Shown in pieces: positions 37,226-49,499 of a DNA stretch of 64,000 nt (position 1 is its first letter; every line of letters starts with the position of its first letter). The stretch is from Morella rubra (lineage: Eukaryota > Streptophyta > Magnoliopsida > Fagales > Myricaceae). The DNA lies in the NCBI GenBank assembly GCA_003952965.2, contig CM025852.1, forward strand, positions 3,814,416 to 3,878,415, given 5' to 3'. The position numbers and the translations under genes are program-made. The notes beneath the pieces are model-generated. The model did no database searches, was not told where the DNA came from, and saw only the letters and a list, made by a program, of their open reading frames with translations.

Positions 37226-40200
37226 TCAGTCGAGCCCGTCCCTTCCTCTATTCCAATCCATCGGCAACAATTTTCTCACCTTCTGATGACTATTGCAAGC
37301 CTTATCCAAAACCCTTCCAGGTGGGGGCATTGTACATGAATGCTTTAAAATGCCGGCAGTTGAATTTTTTGTTTCTGCAATCTCCTTAATCGATTTTCCA
37401 GGTGATGATCTGCTTGACCTGGGAGTTGACCAATATATTGGTCCCTTTCTAAGACAATTGGAACGATCTATATCCTTACTGCTCTCAATTGTGGAGAGCT
37501 TAAGCTTCTTTGAGGACATTAGAGGATCCACACTTCTTAGCGGATTGTTAGACGCCAATAGTGGAACCGATGTTGCAAAGGTTTCTATCAGTTTCTCATT
37601 CGATTTCAACTTCCGACCTTTCATTGTCTTTTGTGAAGACTTCTTTGACCACCTTATCATTCCTTCTGAATTTGGCTTGCTCGAAAGAGTCGCCATGTCA
37701 TACAGGGTTTGTGCAGCAGCTAGTAGTCTCGGGCAATGCCCAGCTGTCACAGACCAAAAAAAAGACAGAGACAAGAGAGCATAACTCAGATATCAACTGC
37801 AAGTTCGCAGGTAGTGCTATTCACTAACATTTATGAAAAGAGTAAACTACACCATTCAACAACACAAGGGCGGGCTCTAATGACTAATAGGCCAACAGTT
37901 TCAAAAATGTGACTGGTAGGCCCTCTAGTTATCAAGATTTATATCCGATCTTAGCAACACAATTCATGTGGTACATGTCACTATGACCAGTTTAATGACA
38001 GAATCATCAAACTTAATAGTACTCTAGGCCCACAACGTCGGTAATGTGATAGTGCATGCCAAGCAGAAGAACGATCGAGTCAGTTTGCGTCCATAACATA
38101 GAATAGAAACAAAAGTGACCAGCACAGAATGCTTTGAAGCAATTAGATCAAATGACATCATATCGATATTATTCCTTGTTTTGTCATTCTCCACTTTTTT
38201 CTCTGATTCCTTCACACAGGTATACGTCCCTTGACTGTGCCCACAGTTACAAGACGCACATATGCAAAAACAGCAAGACATATCGATATGCGCATGCAAT
38301 TCGCATATTTCCAACCAACAAAGTAGCAAGAAAGTTACAATAACAGTAGTCATACCATTCCCTTGACAGTTTACTGGGCCACCAGAATCTGCATTTTAAA
38401 GGAAAAGAAATATTCCAATTTAAACATTAAAAGAACAAAATTGAGAAAAGAAAAAGAAGAATCAGGACAACTTCATGATATTCTTACCTTGAAGTATGTG
38501 AGAAGTTTTTGAACACATTGCATATGATAATCTATCAGGCTCGCCTGAAGGAAGACTAACAGCTATCGATGGAGGAACTTTATTTTCTGAACTCAGTTCT
38601 GAAGGAACTAGGCTATGATCATAAGTTAATGACTCCAAATTTGCAAGACAAACAGCAGCGATCCTTGGAGGTCTGGAAACATTCCCTATTCTCACCCATC
38701 TACCTTGGCATGTGCCCCTAGTTGTAGACAATTTAGTTGCATCAACATTACTTCTACAGTGCCCGTTGAACGTATGTGACCATGGAAAAGGCGGCAAGCT
38801 GACTCTGCGAGACATATTCTTGCCTGAGCGTATATCAGACGCATTCCTCGAAGATACAGAAGACTTAGCTGCATCAAGGAGCAAAGACTCCAAATCTTTG
38901 GGCTCAGCAAGCACCAAGCGTTTCAAAATATCTTCAGGTTGATATGAAGGCAACTCAAGCGGATTAGCAGGAGTATCAGGCTTGCTACAAGAACCCTGGA
39001 TGGAGGAACAAGACAATGAATACAAATTATGTATTAACCTTCAACATAATCCATATAATCATGAATAAGAAAAAATCATTAGTCTCCAAATACTATCGTT
39101 AACAATGTAGTTGGAGCAGCATTCATGGGGTACAGGTGTTATGTGGCTGGCCAATGTATCAAGCAGGTCCAGAGACAGACCCTCTCTTAACAGCAGATCT
39201 CCTCAAATGACTTCAAAAATGGAACAGGATCTTTTTTCTTTTTTCTTTTTTTTTTGAAATAATTATTTCATAATACCAGCATTATAACCCATACTCATGT
39301 CAGGTAGCTTTCCAAAAAATTTAAATACACTCCTTGGCTTGTTGCCTCACTGGGTTCCTATCCGAGTGCAAGTCAAGGATTCAAGAGCAGGTATTCAAAT
39401 AAGGTTCCCACTGACCGTTCAACTGAAAAGTCAAATTTGTGATTTAGTCAATTAACCCATTTATATAAATAAACTAGCTTTCTAAGTTCTCTACTAAAAC
39501 TAACCTTGTTACATGAAGATAGGTCCGTTGTACAGAACTCCCCTTTTTCGCCAGAAACAGTGCTTGACATGGATGTGGACATTTTCTTGTTGGAAAAGTT
39601 GTCTATATCTGCAAGACTTTGAGACTGGACAGGCCTTGAAAGCTGCAGGACAGAGAAGGCTTTTCTAACTGAATGCAAAAAATCTTCGTCATTGTTTTCT
39701 TTCTTCTTGCCTTTGTCTTTAACTGAAGTAGAACACTTGTAAGTGCCATCAAGTAGGTCATTCAAAGCCGGGTCATCCATGAGCTTCGTAATATCATGAT
39801 TATCTAACTTCAGACCATATGCTCCTGATAGTAGGTCCCAACATTCATTAGAAGATTCATGTAAGCTTCTATATGAAAACCAATTTGAGAAAGAACAGAT
39901 CACTATAGTTAGCTTATTTAGTTCAGAAAAGATATGGAATAAAGAATGTCAAACATCGAAGTCCTTGAGATAGTAGAACAGTCAAAAAAGAAAAAAGACA
40001 ATAAAGAAATGCTCCTAGTCAAGCAAAACTAAAGCCCAGCTAATTGGGCTTATGTTCCCAGTTTTATGTCCACCGATCATTTATTTCCTTATAACTTGAA
40101 TGCGCTCAAATTGCCTCTGTTTTGTCCTTTTTCCCCTTTCAGACTAGTATAAGGCATCAAAAGTACATCTCCAATGACTTTCTGCCATGATATTCTCAAT

Positions 40201-43200
40201 TGATGCCACCCCACCTTCTCAAGCATAGATTTATTCCTTATGGTAGCTTTCATAGCATTACAAACAAAATATAAGAGAAATTGTTGACAGGTACAAATAT
40301 TGTCAACTATTTAGCTTCAATAGCATACAAATGACTGGCTCCAATAAGAATTATTTATTAGATATGAATATATATGTAAAATTACCACAACCACCAGCTA
40401 ATTGGTTATTTTAGTTCCAAATCTAGAGATCTCTGAATTTGGGTATGGGTTGAGCCATGCACACACAACTCAGACTAAAGAAGCCAATAAAAGTCACACA
40501 CCTAACATAAATTGAAAGCTTCTTGTTAAGAAAAAATTAAATAAGCAAACCCATCTCCAAATAGGTGAAAGCTTTTTTTTTATATAAGTAACAAATCTCA
40601 TTAGAAAAAGCGAAAACACTACAAAGGGCTATACCGAAATCAAATAGGTGAAAGCTTTTCTTTCAAAAAGGGAATTATTCCGTCTGACAATGTCTTACCC
40701 AAAAAGTTGTTCCCCCCAGCAACTAAACTGAGGTTCAACGATCCCGCCTTCATAGAGAAAGAATCATATTTGACCTTTGCAGGAACTTTGAAACTTCTCC
40801 TGTCTGCTCGCTTGTTGAAGTTATTCTTTTGTTTCACCAATTGAGTGCTCTCTGGAATGCATATGAAAAAATAGAGGAAAATTTATGTCAGTCCATACTC
40901 TGATAAGCTGAAACAAGAATCCAAACTTCAACAACTAGAATGGGAGAAAATAATAATTGATGCAGCACACTTCGCGTCCTTATTGGATAACAAAAAGTTG
41001 TCCCAAATCCGATTTGCAAGAATAAATATGGAGGAAAAGAAGGCAGCCCATTAAAGAGTTTCCCAACGTACTCTCCTTCCTCTACAAGAAATCTTTTATA
41101 TTTCAACAGATTTAATTTAGGAAAGTTAACTTCTACAAGTCCATATCTTAAATCTTTCTAAACTCAGGCATCTGTGGTTTATTATTGACAACTTGAGGAG
41201 GGGAGTGTGCTTGACGGAGTGGTGCTATTTATGTAAGAGTGGCGGAGAAACGGTTGATCATATCCTTATTCATTGTGCGATGGCGAGAGGATTGTGGGCA
41301 CACGTGCTGAGTATTCTCAACTATGATTGGGTTATGCCTAGGAAAGTGGTGGATGTCTAGTATTGTTAGAGAAGGAAGTTTGAGAATTCCTAAGGAAAGT
41401 GGTGGATGTCTAGTATTGTTAGAGAAGGAAGTTTGAGAATGCCTAGGAAGTGGTGGATGCCTAGGAGTGTGTGCTTGAGTGGTGCTATTTATGTAAGAGT
41501 GGCGGAGAAACGGTTGATCATATCCTTATTCATTGTGCGATGGCGAGAGGATTGTGGGCACACATGCTGAGTATTCTCAACTATGATTGGGTTATGCCTA
41601 GGAAAGTGGTGGATGTCTAGTATTGTTAGAGAAGGAAGTTTGAGAATCCTATCGCTTCGGCCATTTGGAAGATGATCCCGGCTTGCATATGGTGGAGTTT
41701 GTGGAGGGAAAGGAATGGAAGATGTTTTGAGGATAAGGCCATGTCCTTGGATCGTTTGGGGGGTTCTATGTTGCATTCTCTTTTTATGTGGGCTAATTCG
41801 GTCTTAGGTTTTCCTTTTGAGGGTTTTCCGGATTTTCTGAGTTTTTTTAGCTTGTATGCTCTAGTGTTTTCAATATAATCTCTTGTACTGTCAACTCTCT
41901 TTTTCGTTAATAAAGTTTATCTTACTCATAAAAAAAAAAGGCATTTGTGGTTTATTTTCATCAGCCACTCAACATCTTCTTTTCCTCGAAAGAACTTGGC
42001 AAATTGTGAGAGCCGAGGATGAACTAGTAGAAGCACTTATTTCGTAAAAATTTAACTTGACACCTCAAACGATGGTTATTTTTAAAAGTTTTAAGAGGAC
42101 TATCTTATAACCATAATTTTCCTAGCTAAACACGAGATCTTTTCCCTTTTCTTTAGGGATTGTCAAATTCCAGATCGAACAGAAAAAATAGACGGAGTGT
42201 GCAATTTGTTAGAAATAAATAATTTGTGGGTGCAATATTTCAAACGTAATACTTTAGGATGAAAAGTGCAAAACCTATGGTAATTCGTGGATGAAAAGTA
42301 TATTCTCCTGATTTTTATGAGTGGATGGCTGTTTTGTAGTGCTTTCTTTTGCAAAATCGCTTCATCTCTACAGCTACCTTGTCAAGTGACAAGCAGGGGG
42401 CTGGGGCTGGTATGAGGAGGATATATATAGAACATTGGAGGCAATATTTTCAAACATTGTTTAAACCGATCATCTCCATCTTATAAGGGATGGTAAGACA
42501 ATTCACTAACAAGAAAATGAATTGTGAGTAAAGGTATTGACTATCACTGGAGATGAAGGTCATTGCATGTTTAGGACTAAATATAGGCACGGTGAAGTGC
42601 ATAAGAAAAGATCATACCTAAAAATATCAGAACCAGAATCTAGCATCCATATCAACTAAAACTAGAGAATGGTCAATTCCTTACTGTTAATAGCATTGGT
42701 AGCTCACAAGAAATAAGTGCATAAAATAGTGAATATAAAAATTTCCACCCAATATAACCCTAGATGGCATCTTGCTTGATGAAGCAACTCTTTTGAGGAG
42801 CATCAACAATATTCCTGTTACTAGAGTTCGAAGCTAGAAGACACATTTGTATCAAATAATTAAGATGCATCATAGCAAAAATCCTTCTTACCTGGAGACG
42901 TGCACCTTTTAGGATACGACCCAAGCTCATCAATCATATCCTTTTTGTCATTAACTCTAGCTAGGCTCAGAGACTCTTCCGCTTGAACCAGCCTTCGCCT
43001 CTTTGAACTCACAGTACCACTTCTTGATCCCTTTGCTGCTTTCCGTTGCAACATCTCTGGCCTCGGATACTGTCCAACACAATTTTGTGTCATACCATAA
43101 AGGTGCTCACACACTTCATCACCCCTAAAGCTGGGCAGTTGACTTCCATGCCTACAAAGTTCTGTGTCTGGAATCTTATCAGAGCAGGTAGACTCTGAAG

Positions 43201-46200
43201 CCATTTTAATATCTGAATAACCACAATGTGTGGAGCATAAGATTACGCAATTAAGTAATAAATTAGAGACTCAAAAAACCACTAAGTTATGGATAGAAAC
43301 TTCAGTGGGTATCAATTATGTCAACGCTTCAGCAATTTATCATCTCCATTAAATGCTTTGATTCAAAAAGTTAACTGCAACCCCCTGTCTCTCTCATTCA
43401 TCCTAGACCCACGACCTGGAGCTTCTTACCTGATAGACAACTGTAAAGCCACAAAGGCAGAATGCAGGCTTTGTAACTAGCAATTGTCGTCGTCCAACAA
43501 TTTTTCCCCTTCTTCTCCTTCATTTTATATAAGTACAAGAGCTATCCTGCTTTAAATTTACAAGTATATAAGACATGTTCTGCCTGATTGCAATCAAGCA
43601 GACATGACAGAAAACCATGCCATCCAATTCCCTTAAAGCTGACCTCCAGTGGTCATGGAATTGTAATATATTGAAGACGCCATAAATCAAACATATCAAG
43701 CTAATATGAGAATAGCCACTGATAGTAGCTTCTACCTTCTTAGAAGATGTGGTTTTGGTGAGAGATGGTGTCGTTGGATTCTTTTGCATCTCGACAGTTA
43801 GTTTTTCGGTGATTGTTAATGGGTCTCCTAAGGGTTTTCTTCAATAACTCTCGTGGTTTGCGCCAAGGGGATCCTTTTTCCCATCTTTTGTTTGTTATTG
43901 TGATGGTGGCTTTTAGTCGCATGATGGGGAAGATGGTGCTGCATAGGGGGTTACAAGGCTTTAAGGTTGGAGGAGGGTCAGTGCAAGGGTGTCTATTTCA
44001 CATCTTCTTTATGCAGACGATATTTCAGTGTTGTGTGGGGCGGATGTGAGTCAGTTTCATAGTCTTAGATGTCTTTTATTATGTTTTGAGGCAGTTTCAG
44101 GCTTAAAGATTAATCTCTCTAAGTCTGAGGCCATCCCTATTGGTAGGGTGGAGAATGTGCGCGGGTATTTTAGGGTGCGGAATCTCTTCCTTGCCTATTA
44201 AGTACCTTAGTCTCCCTTTGGGTGTTTCTTTTAAAAGTATTCAGATTTGGGATGGAATCATTGAGAGGATGGAGCGTCAATTGGAGTGATGGAAAGTACA
44301 TGTATATTTCTAAGGGTGGTAGGCTAACCCTTAAAGTCTACTCTTTTATGTTTACCTACCTATTTCCTTTCTTTGTTCTCTATTCCAGTGGGGGTGGTGA
44401 ATAGGATGGAGAAAATTCAGCAGGATTTCCTTTGGGGAAGTGATGGTGGTGTTCACAAGTTCCATCTTGTGAAATGGAATAAGGCGTGTTCTCCTTTGCA
44501 AGATAAGGGGTTGGGCTTCCGCACTATTAGAATGTTTAATATGGCGCTTTTAAGTAAATAATTATGGAGGTTTGCTATGGAAAGGGATAGGTTATGGAGG
44601 ATGGTCATTGCTGAAAAATATGGTTGTTTCATGGGAGATTTGTGTACGATTTCTGCCCGTGGATCTTATGGGGTTAGTTTGTGGAGGTACATTAGTAAAG
44701 GTTGGGACACCTTCAACAAGCATATTCGGTTTAAGGTGGGGAATAGTGTCAGAATTAGATTTTGGCATGATATTTGGTACAGAGATAAGCCTTTGAGTCT
44801 TGCTTTCCCTTTAATTTTCTCTTTATCTCATTGTAAGGAGGCTATGGGGGCAGATTGTTTGGTGGATGATGGTGTTAATGTGATGTGGAGTGTTCCTTTC
44901 TCTAGAGCTGCTAATGATTGGGAGATGGAGGATTTTGCTTCTTTCTTTGCTTTGTTGTATGGGGTTGTGGTCAGAAGAGGGGAGGATGATGTGATGCTTT
45001 GGAAATTGGATGGATACTAAGGATGGGATGTTTTCTGTTAAGTCGATGTATGGTTTGCTTAGAGGTGGGGCTGGTATCTCTTTCCCTTGGAGGGGTGTTT
45101 GGAGGTCTTTGTGCCCTATGAGAGTTTCCTTCTTCGTGTGGTAGGCTGTGCATGGTAGAAGTTTAACTATTGAAAATCTTTGTAGAAGGGGTATGAGCAT
45201 GGCTGATTGGTGTTTCTTATGCCGCTGTGGTGGGGAATCAGTAAACCATTTTTTGTTGCATCATCCCTATGCGAGTGGGTTGTGGTCTCATGTGCTTTGT
45301 ATCCTGAATCTTCAATGGGTTATGCCAGAAAAAGTGGAAGATGTGTTGTGGTGTTGGAAGAGGAGGCTTAAAGACTGCCTCACTAAGGCTATTTGGAGAA
45401 TGATACCCCATTGTATCTGGTGGTGCCTGTGGCGGGAGCGTAATAATAGATGTTTTGAGGACTGTTCTTTGTCTTTGGATAGGTTGCAGGGTGTCTTCTT
45501 GTCTTTACTTTTTTCTTGGACAAACTCAGTTCTTGGGTGCCCCTTTCTAGATTTCATGGATTTCGTGAGTTTTCTAGCTTGTTTGGATTAGTGATTTGGT
45601 ATAGTTCTTTGTACTGTCTTTACTTTTTCTAATGAGATTGGCTTATTCATCAAAATAAAAAAACCATCTAGCTTAACCGTCAAAACCTTTATAACTACTA
45701 TATGGGATTCATGGGACTAATTTTAGCGCCTGACACATTGACGTCCAACACGTTAGCCAAACTTATAGAAAATGTGTATGAGCGTTTCCTACTTCATTAC
45801 CGAGCCTCAAATTTAACTGCTTCATATTTAACCATTATATCTTATCAACGGCTCCATATTGATCTACCTATAAGAAATTTATGATACTAAACCCGTCCCA
45901 GAAAAAGTAAGACAAATAACTAAGATAATCAGAGTAATGCTTGACCATTAAAACGAAACTAATATCTTCTTCTTTATATTTCCAATAATTACGCCCAAAA
46001 TTATCACCAATAACCCAGTAAAACGTACAATCTTGGGAAAGGAAAGTAGACATCCAAAAAAGACAGCGGTAAAGACTAAAGATAATAATAAATTAAAACA
46101 AAGAACTAACCTTTTTGACTCAGAAGAGAGCTGCACCGGTCAATTGGAGGGCTTACGAGAACCGAAACACCATCGGGCTCGCGAGCCTCCGCTTCCGTTA

Positions 46201-46288
46201 AAGTAACCCCAGCTCTAACAAAACCCTCCGATCTCATGAGCATCGGCGCCGCAACGTCCACCGGATACGGCAATTCCACTGCATCCAT
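37226..46288 (-). CDS. Plant protein of unknown function, 676 aa, probably nuclear
   Basis: Seven exons (transcript order): 46288-46111, 43212-42892, 40851-40699, 39824-39505, 38995-38488, 38388-38356, 37743-37226. All introns are GT-AG and the 2031 nt are in frame. The start MDAVELPYPVDV is chosen because the residues upstream of it in frame look like untranslated sequence. The protein is hydrophilic, Ser/Lys/Pro-rich, and has no membrane helix. Visible features are a basic cluster SSKRRRLVQ (about 128-136) that could be a nuclear signal, a GAYGLKLDNHDITKLMDDP block opening exon 4, PPFPWSH and GRWVRIGN motifs in exon 5, RLLAAAQTLYDMA at the start of exon 7, and a C-terminal MPPPGRVLDKACN...RKLLPMDWNRGR stretch. 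It looks like a conserved uncharacterised plant family, but I know no domain or function for it. Introns 1, 2 and 3 each carry a LINE insertion. The acceptor of exon 4 (39824) was chosen over one at 39902 because the former gives the smoother FLG-AYGLK join. Confidence 0.85.
40558..40659 (-). mobile_element. 64-bp ultra-truncated LINE insertion with 19-bp TSD
   Basis: The 19-mer caaataggtgaaagctttt occurs identically at 40558-40576 and 40641-40659. Between them lie 64 bp which, read on the minus strand, end in ttttctaatgagatttgttacttatata plus an A-run. That matches the 3' end of the LINE in intron 1 (ttttctaatgagattggctt...). So it is a LINE 3' tail, inserted in the sense direction of the host gene in intron 3, about 40 bp past the exon 3 donor. 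Confidence 0.8.
41184..41939 (+). mobile_element. 5'-truncated LINE (zf-RVT end), intron 2, antisense to host gene
   Basis: Encodes the C-terminal end of a plant LINE ORF2 with many disruptions: CYLCKSGGETVDHILIHC (the CxxC...HxxxxC zinc-binding region), then WKMIPACIWWSLWRERNGRCFEDKAMSLDR and a stop. It is followed by a 3' UTR and poly(A) ending at 41939. A target-site duplication of 17 bp with one mismatch flanks it: ggcatctgtggtttatt (41167-41183) and ggcatttgtggtttatt (41940-41956). It contains an internal 260-bp-offset duplication (41204-41390 and 41469-41650) and extra copies of a short segment, so it is scrambled as well as truncated. No functional reverse transcriptase can be made. 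Confidence 0.9.
43735..45663 (+). mobile_element. 5'-truncated LINE (RT + zf-RVT), intron 1, antisense to host gene
   Basis: About 1.9 kb of degenerate LINE ORF2. The reverse transcriptase part shows GLRQGDPF and LLYADDISVLCG (the YADD catalytic motif), followed by LKINLSKSEAIPIG. The later part shows FLWGSDGGVHKFHLVKW, the DWCFLCRCGGESVNHFLLH zinc region and WRMIPHCIWWCLWRERNNRCFEDCSLSLDR, then a stop near 45591, a 3' UTR and an A-rich tail at about 45650-45663. Several frameshifts (for example near 43985-44050) and stops break it. I could not find a convincing target-site duplication, and the 5' limit is approximate. Confidence 0.9.
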
Positions 46289-46470
46289 CACCGAACCAAG
46301 AACCCACCCAAACAACAAACTCCCAATATACAACAACCAACGAGCATCCCTTACGATTCGTTAGCTTTCGCGACGGATCATAGATAATCAACAGGCGACC
46401 GTTTCGGCGTGGCCCTAGGGAAATTTCGGCGAGAAAGTGCGGAGAAAGTAGTGGCTTCAGAGAGAGAGAG

Positions 46471-46646
46471 TGCGGGAAAGTGAGGGAAAATCGGGTGTTC
46501 GGACGAGGGGCAGAACATGTTGCAGCGAGTGGAGGCGACGAGGGAGGTTCTAGGGCACTTCTTGGTGCGGGAAAGTGTAGGGAAAATCGGGTGTTCACGA
46601 GGGGAGGAACAGGTTGTCGGTGGGACCTCCGGAGGTTCTAGGGCAC
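46471..46646. repeat. 94-bp-offset tandem duplication upstream of the unknown gene
   Basis: Two GC-rich copies (46471-46558 and 46565-46646) both start tgcgggaaagtg, continue agggaaaatcgggtgttc and end ggaggttctagggcac. They lie 180-360 bp upstream of the ATG of the minus-strand unknown gene, so probably in its promoter or 5' UTR. No plausible protein is encoded across them. Confidence 0.8.
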
Positions 46647-46749
46647 AGAGGAGTATTTATAGTTTTCGGGAAAAGAAGAGGTATGTTTGGAAACAGGGCG
46701 TCGGTTTATTCCGGTGCGGCAAGCGTCAGCGTAATGGCGCAGAGTAGGG

Positions 46750-48940
46750 TTTGGTACAATACTTTGTTCTTTCGATCGAGTTGACGTGGCATTATCCATT
46801 TTACAAGCACGGGTGGTGGAACGAAACTTGAAAGGGCTTTTTCTATTTGCGCGGGTTTCCGGACACCTGGACCAGTAGGCATATTATTCGGTGTCTGTGG
46901 ATTTTCAAGAATATCTCTTTTGGTCCAAGCGAAGGGGAATCTGCAAGACCAGCTGTAAAAGAGTATACGGATTGGTTTAGTAAATTCGGACTAGGATGCT
47001 CCAAAAAAAAAATAGGATGTTTTACGATCTTTGTTCGAATTAATTAATAAAAAAATAAAAAGAGAAAATATTTGAATAAATTTTTTTATATTTTTACAGT
47101 AAAAAAATATAAGTTGATAGAGAGATTATTTTGTAAGTTTTTAATTAAGCCCAACATTTTGTTACTTAAATATTATTTAATGTAATATTTCGCACAATAT
47201 GAATTCTACAATCAGGTCAGGTATTGTATTTATCTCTTTTCGAATTACACTTTACCATTCGAACAAAATATTGCAAATAATCCTGACCCAAAAAATTCGA
47301 ACCAAGATCCTATGCAATTAATTAATAAAAAAAATCTAATTACATTACTCGAGCATATTTGACCCGAGACCGCATCATGTCATCGTCCAAAGTTTTCAAC
47401 ATGCTTTGCGTCTTTTCCCGGCTTTAACCCATCTATAAACACAGCGGAGAGTTTCATCCTCGCAGATGGATTTAGAGACGAGGGTAGTAAGATCCCTAAG
47501 ACAGTCAACAGAATCAGTATACTTTTTTGAGTTCCTTGGTGAGGTACATTTCTTGTATATAATATAAGGATCTTTTTCATTCCTTCAATGATTAAGATCT
47601 TGAAATGTCTGACATTTTCCATTTTCTAACAACCTAATATTAATTACTATTCAAAGTAATAAATAATTATGTAGCGTGATTGAATTAATTGAATTAAAAA
47701 CAAGGGTTATGATTTTAAGAAATTTATATGTTGATATTTCATTTAACAAAAGTGGGTACAACAACACAAACAGAAAAAATAATAATAATAATAATAAGTC
47801 CTTGGTCAAGAACCAAGGCAGGGCCTGCCGTGAAAAAGGGGTTGCAAGTTGCACAAACTCTAAAGGTTATTAATTTGGCAACAATATGCGTCAAAAAATT
47901 GGTTGAAAATTGGTTGTACGAACAATGATTGAAGCTTCATATCTTTGAAAATTAACCAAACAGTTTCCACAGCTAGTATAATTCTAATAAGCGTAGTTTA
48001 GATATTTTAATCTTAAAGGGACATATAAAAATGGAGGATAATTTGACACAAAACACACTTGATAGCATGGCAAGAAGATCGATGAGCTCAAAGGGGCTTA
48101 TCTTAAAAAGAAAAAGAAAAAAAAATAGATATTATTATTTTTTGGTAAGTAAAAGGGAGATATTTTAATAATCAAGTTCTACCAGATTCTTTTAGAGAAT
48201 GCCTAAATTGATAAGTGAGTGTGCTTCCTACATTATTGGATGATACTTGGGGCACATTTGTAAAGTTTGTGAAAATTTCGAAACTTTTAAGAATTTTTAA
48301 TACTTATACATGAATTTTGTAACATTTTTTTTTAACTTTTTCGGTTTCACACCAATTAAGGGACCAACAAAAATATTCTATATTTTTATTTTTATTCTAA
48401 ATTTTAAAAAATAAAATTTGGAAATCGTCTCTCTCCCCTGTAAATCGTATATTTCAATCATAATAAAAAAAAAAATCAATTCAAATAATTTCCCGATTCA
48501 ATTTTTCAAAATTTTAAGTGAACTCCCTAACTTACATCGTGCATGAGATTAGGATAACTTCAAATGCTCAGGTCTACCAAATAATTATATTTTATATCAT
48601 TAGCATAATTCTCTTAATTTTGTGTGTATGGAAACTAATATTTATTACAGGCAAATATTAACACAGTTATTATTCTTAAGGACTGCCCTTACTGGAAAGT
48701 AGATATGCTCCTCGTGTAGTTAGTCGGGATTGACCAGTGTCTGGAGAGGACAATCAAGTGTCTGAATTTATAAAGCAATCTAACTTAGTTAATGTGTTTA
48801 AATCGACTACCAAGTATTTATCGATAGGTTTGTGAATCCCTCCCATTATAAAGAAATATTCACAAAATTTGTTAAAACTACATTATAAAACAAGTTACTT
48901 GGTCACTGACATAGATCGAAGACATTCTATATTTATAAAA
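46750..48940. other. Intergenic DNA between two divergent genes
   Basis: AT-rich and without a recognisable gene. It includes an (ATA)n-type run at about 47780-47800. Frames near 47380-47930 are short and low-complexity. Confidence 0.5.
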
Positions 48941-48948
48941 AAAACATT

Positions 48949-49488
48949 ATAGTAGGGTCCATATGGAAAAAAATTAAATAAACCTCCCTTAAGTTTAAAA
49001 TTGTTTGATTAATCCAATATGTTTTGAAAATAATTAATCCTTGTCGTTCGTTTGATTTAGTCGAAAATGATGTGTCCATATCTTTGGAACTTAAGTTTAA
49101 AATTGTTTGATTACAAATATGTTTTGAAAATAATTAAATTTAGTCATCATGACCGAAATAATAAATTTTGAACAAAATGAAAAAATAAATAAAACTCAAT
49201 AAATAAATTAAAATAAATAGATTAATGAAATAGAGTTTTCAATTTTTGTATTTAAAAAATAAATAATATTTTATATTTATAGATCATTTTATACTTTTAA
49301 TTATTTTTTTAATACTTCTTGTAATTTTATCTTAGACAGACATTTTCGATCATTTTGCATATAATTTAAAGACAAAATCAAAAGAACGGCGAGTACTGAT
49401 TGTTTTTGAAACACATGAGACATAATAAAATGTTTTGAAACTTAAGGGGACTTATTTTTTTTTTTCTATATATATGAGATGTTCTATA
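48949..49488. mobile_element. 540-bp inverted-repeat element
   Basis: The left arm (tatagtagggtccatatgg, then cctcccttaagttta and catatgtt-like stretches) is mirrored by the right arm (cttaaggggac, atatatatgagatgttctata) in reverse complement. ACATT occurs directly on both sides (48944-48948 and 49489-49493) and could be the target-site duplication. There is no coding sequence. A diverged partial copy of the right arm occurs at about 12105-12260. Confidence 0.55.
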
Positions 49489-49499
49489 ACATTCCCTTT

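Noticed and set aside
39448..39903. Using the acceptor at 39902 for exon 4 of the unknown gene
   Set aside because: It is in frame but inserts an odd hydrophobic ICSFSNWFSYR stretch. The acceptor before GAYGLK is also in phase and gives a smoother join.
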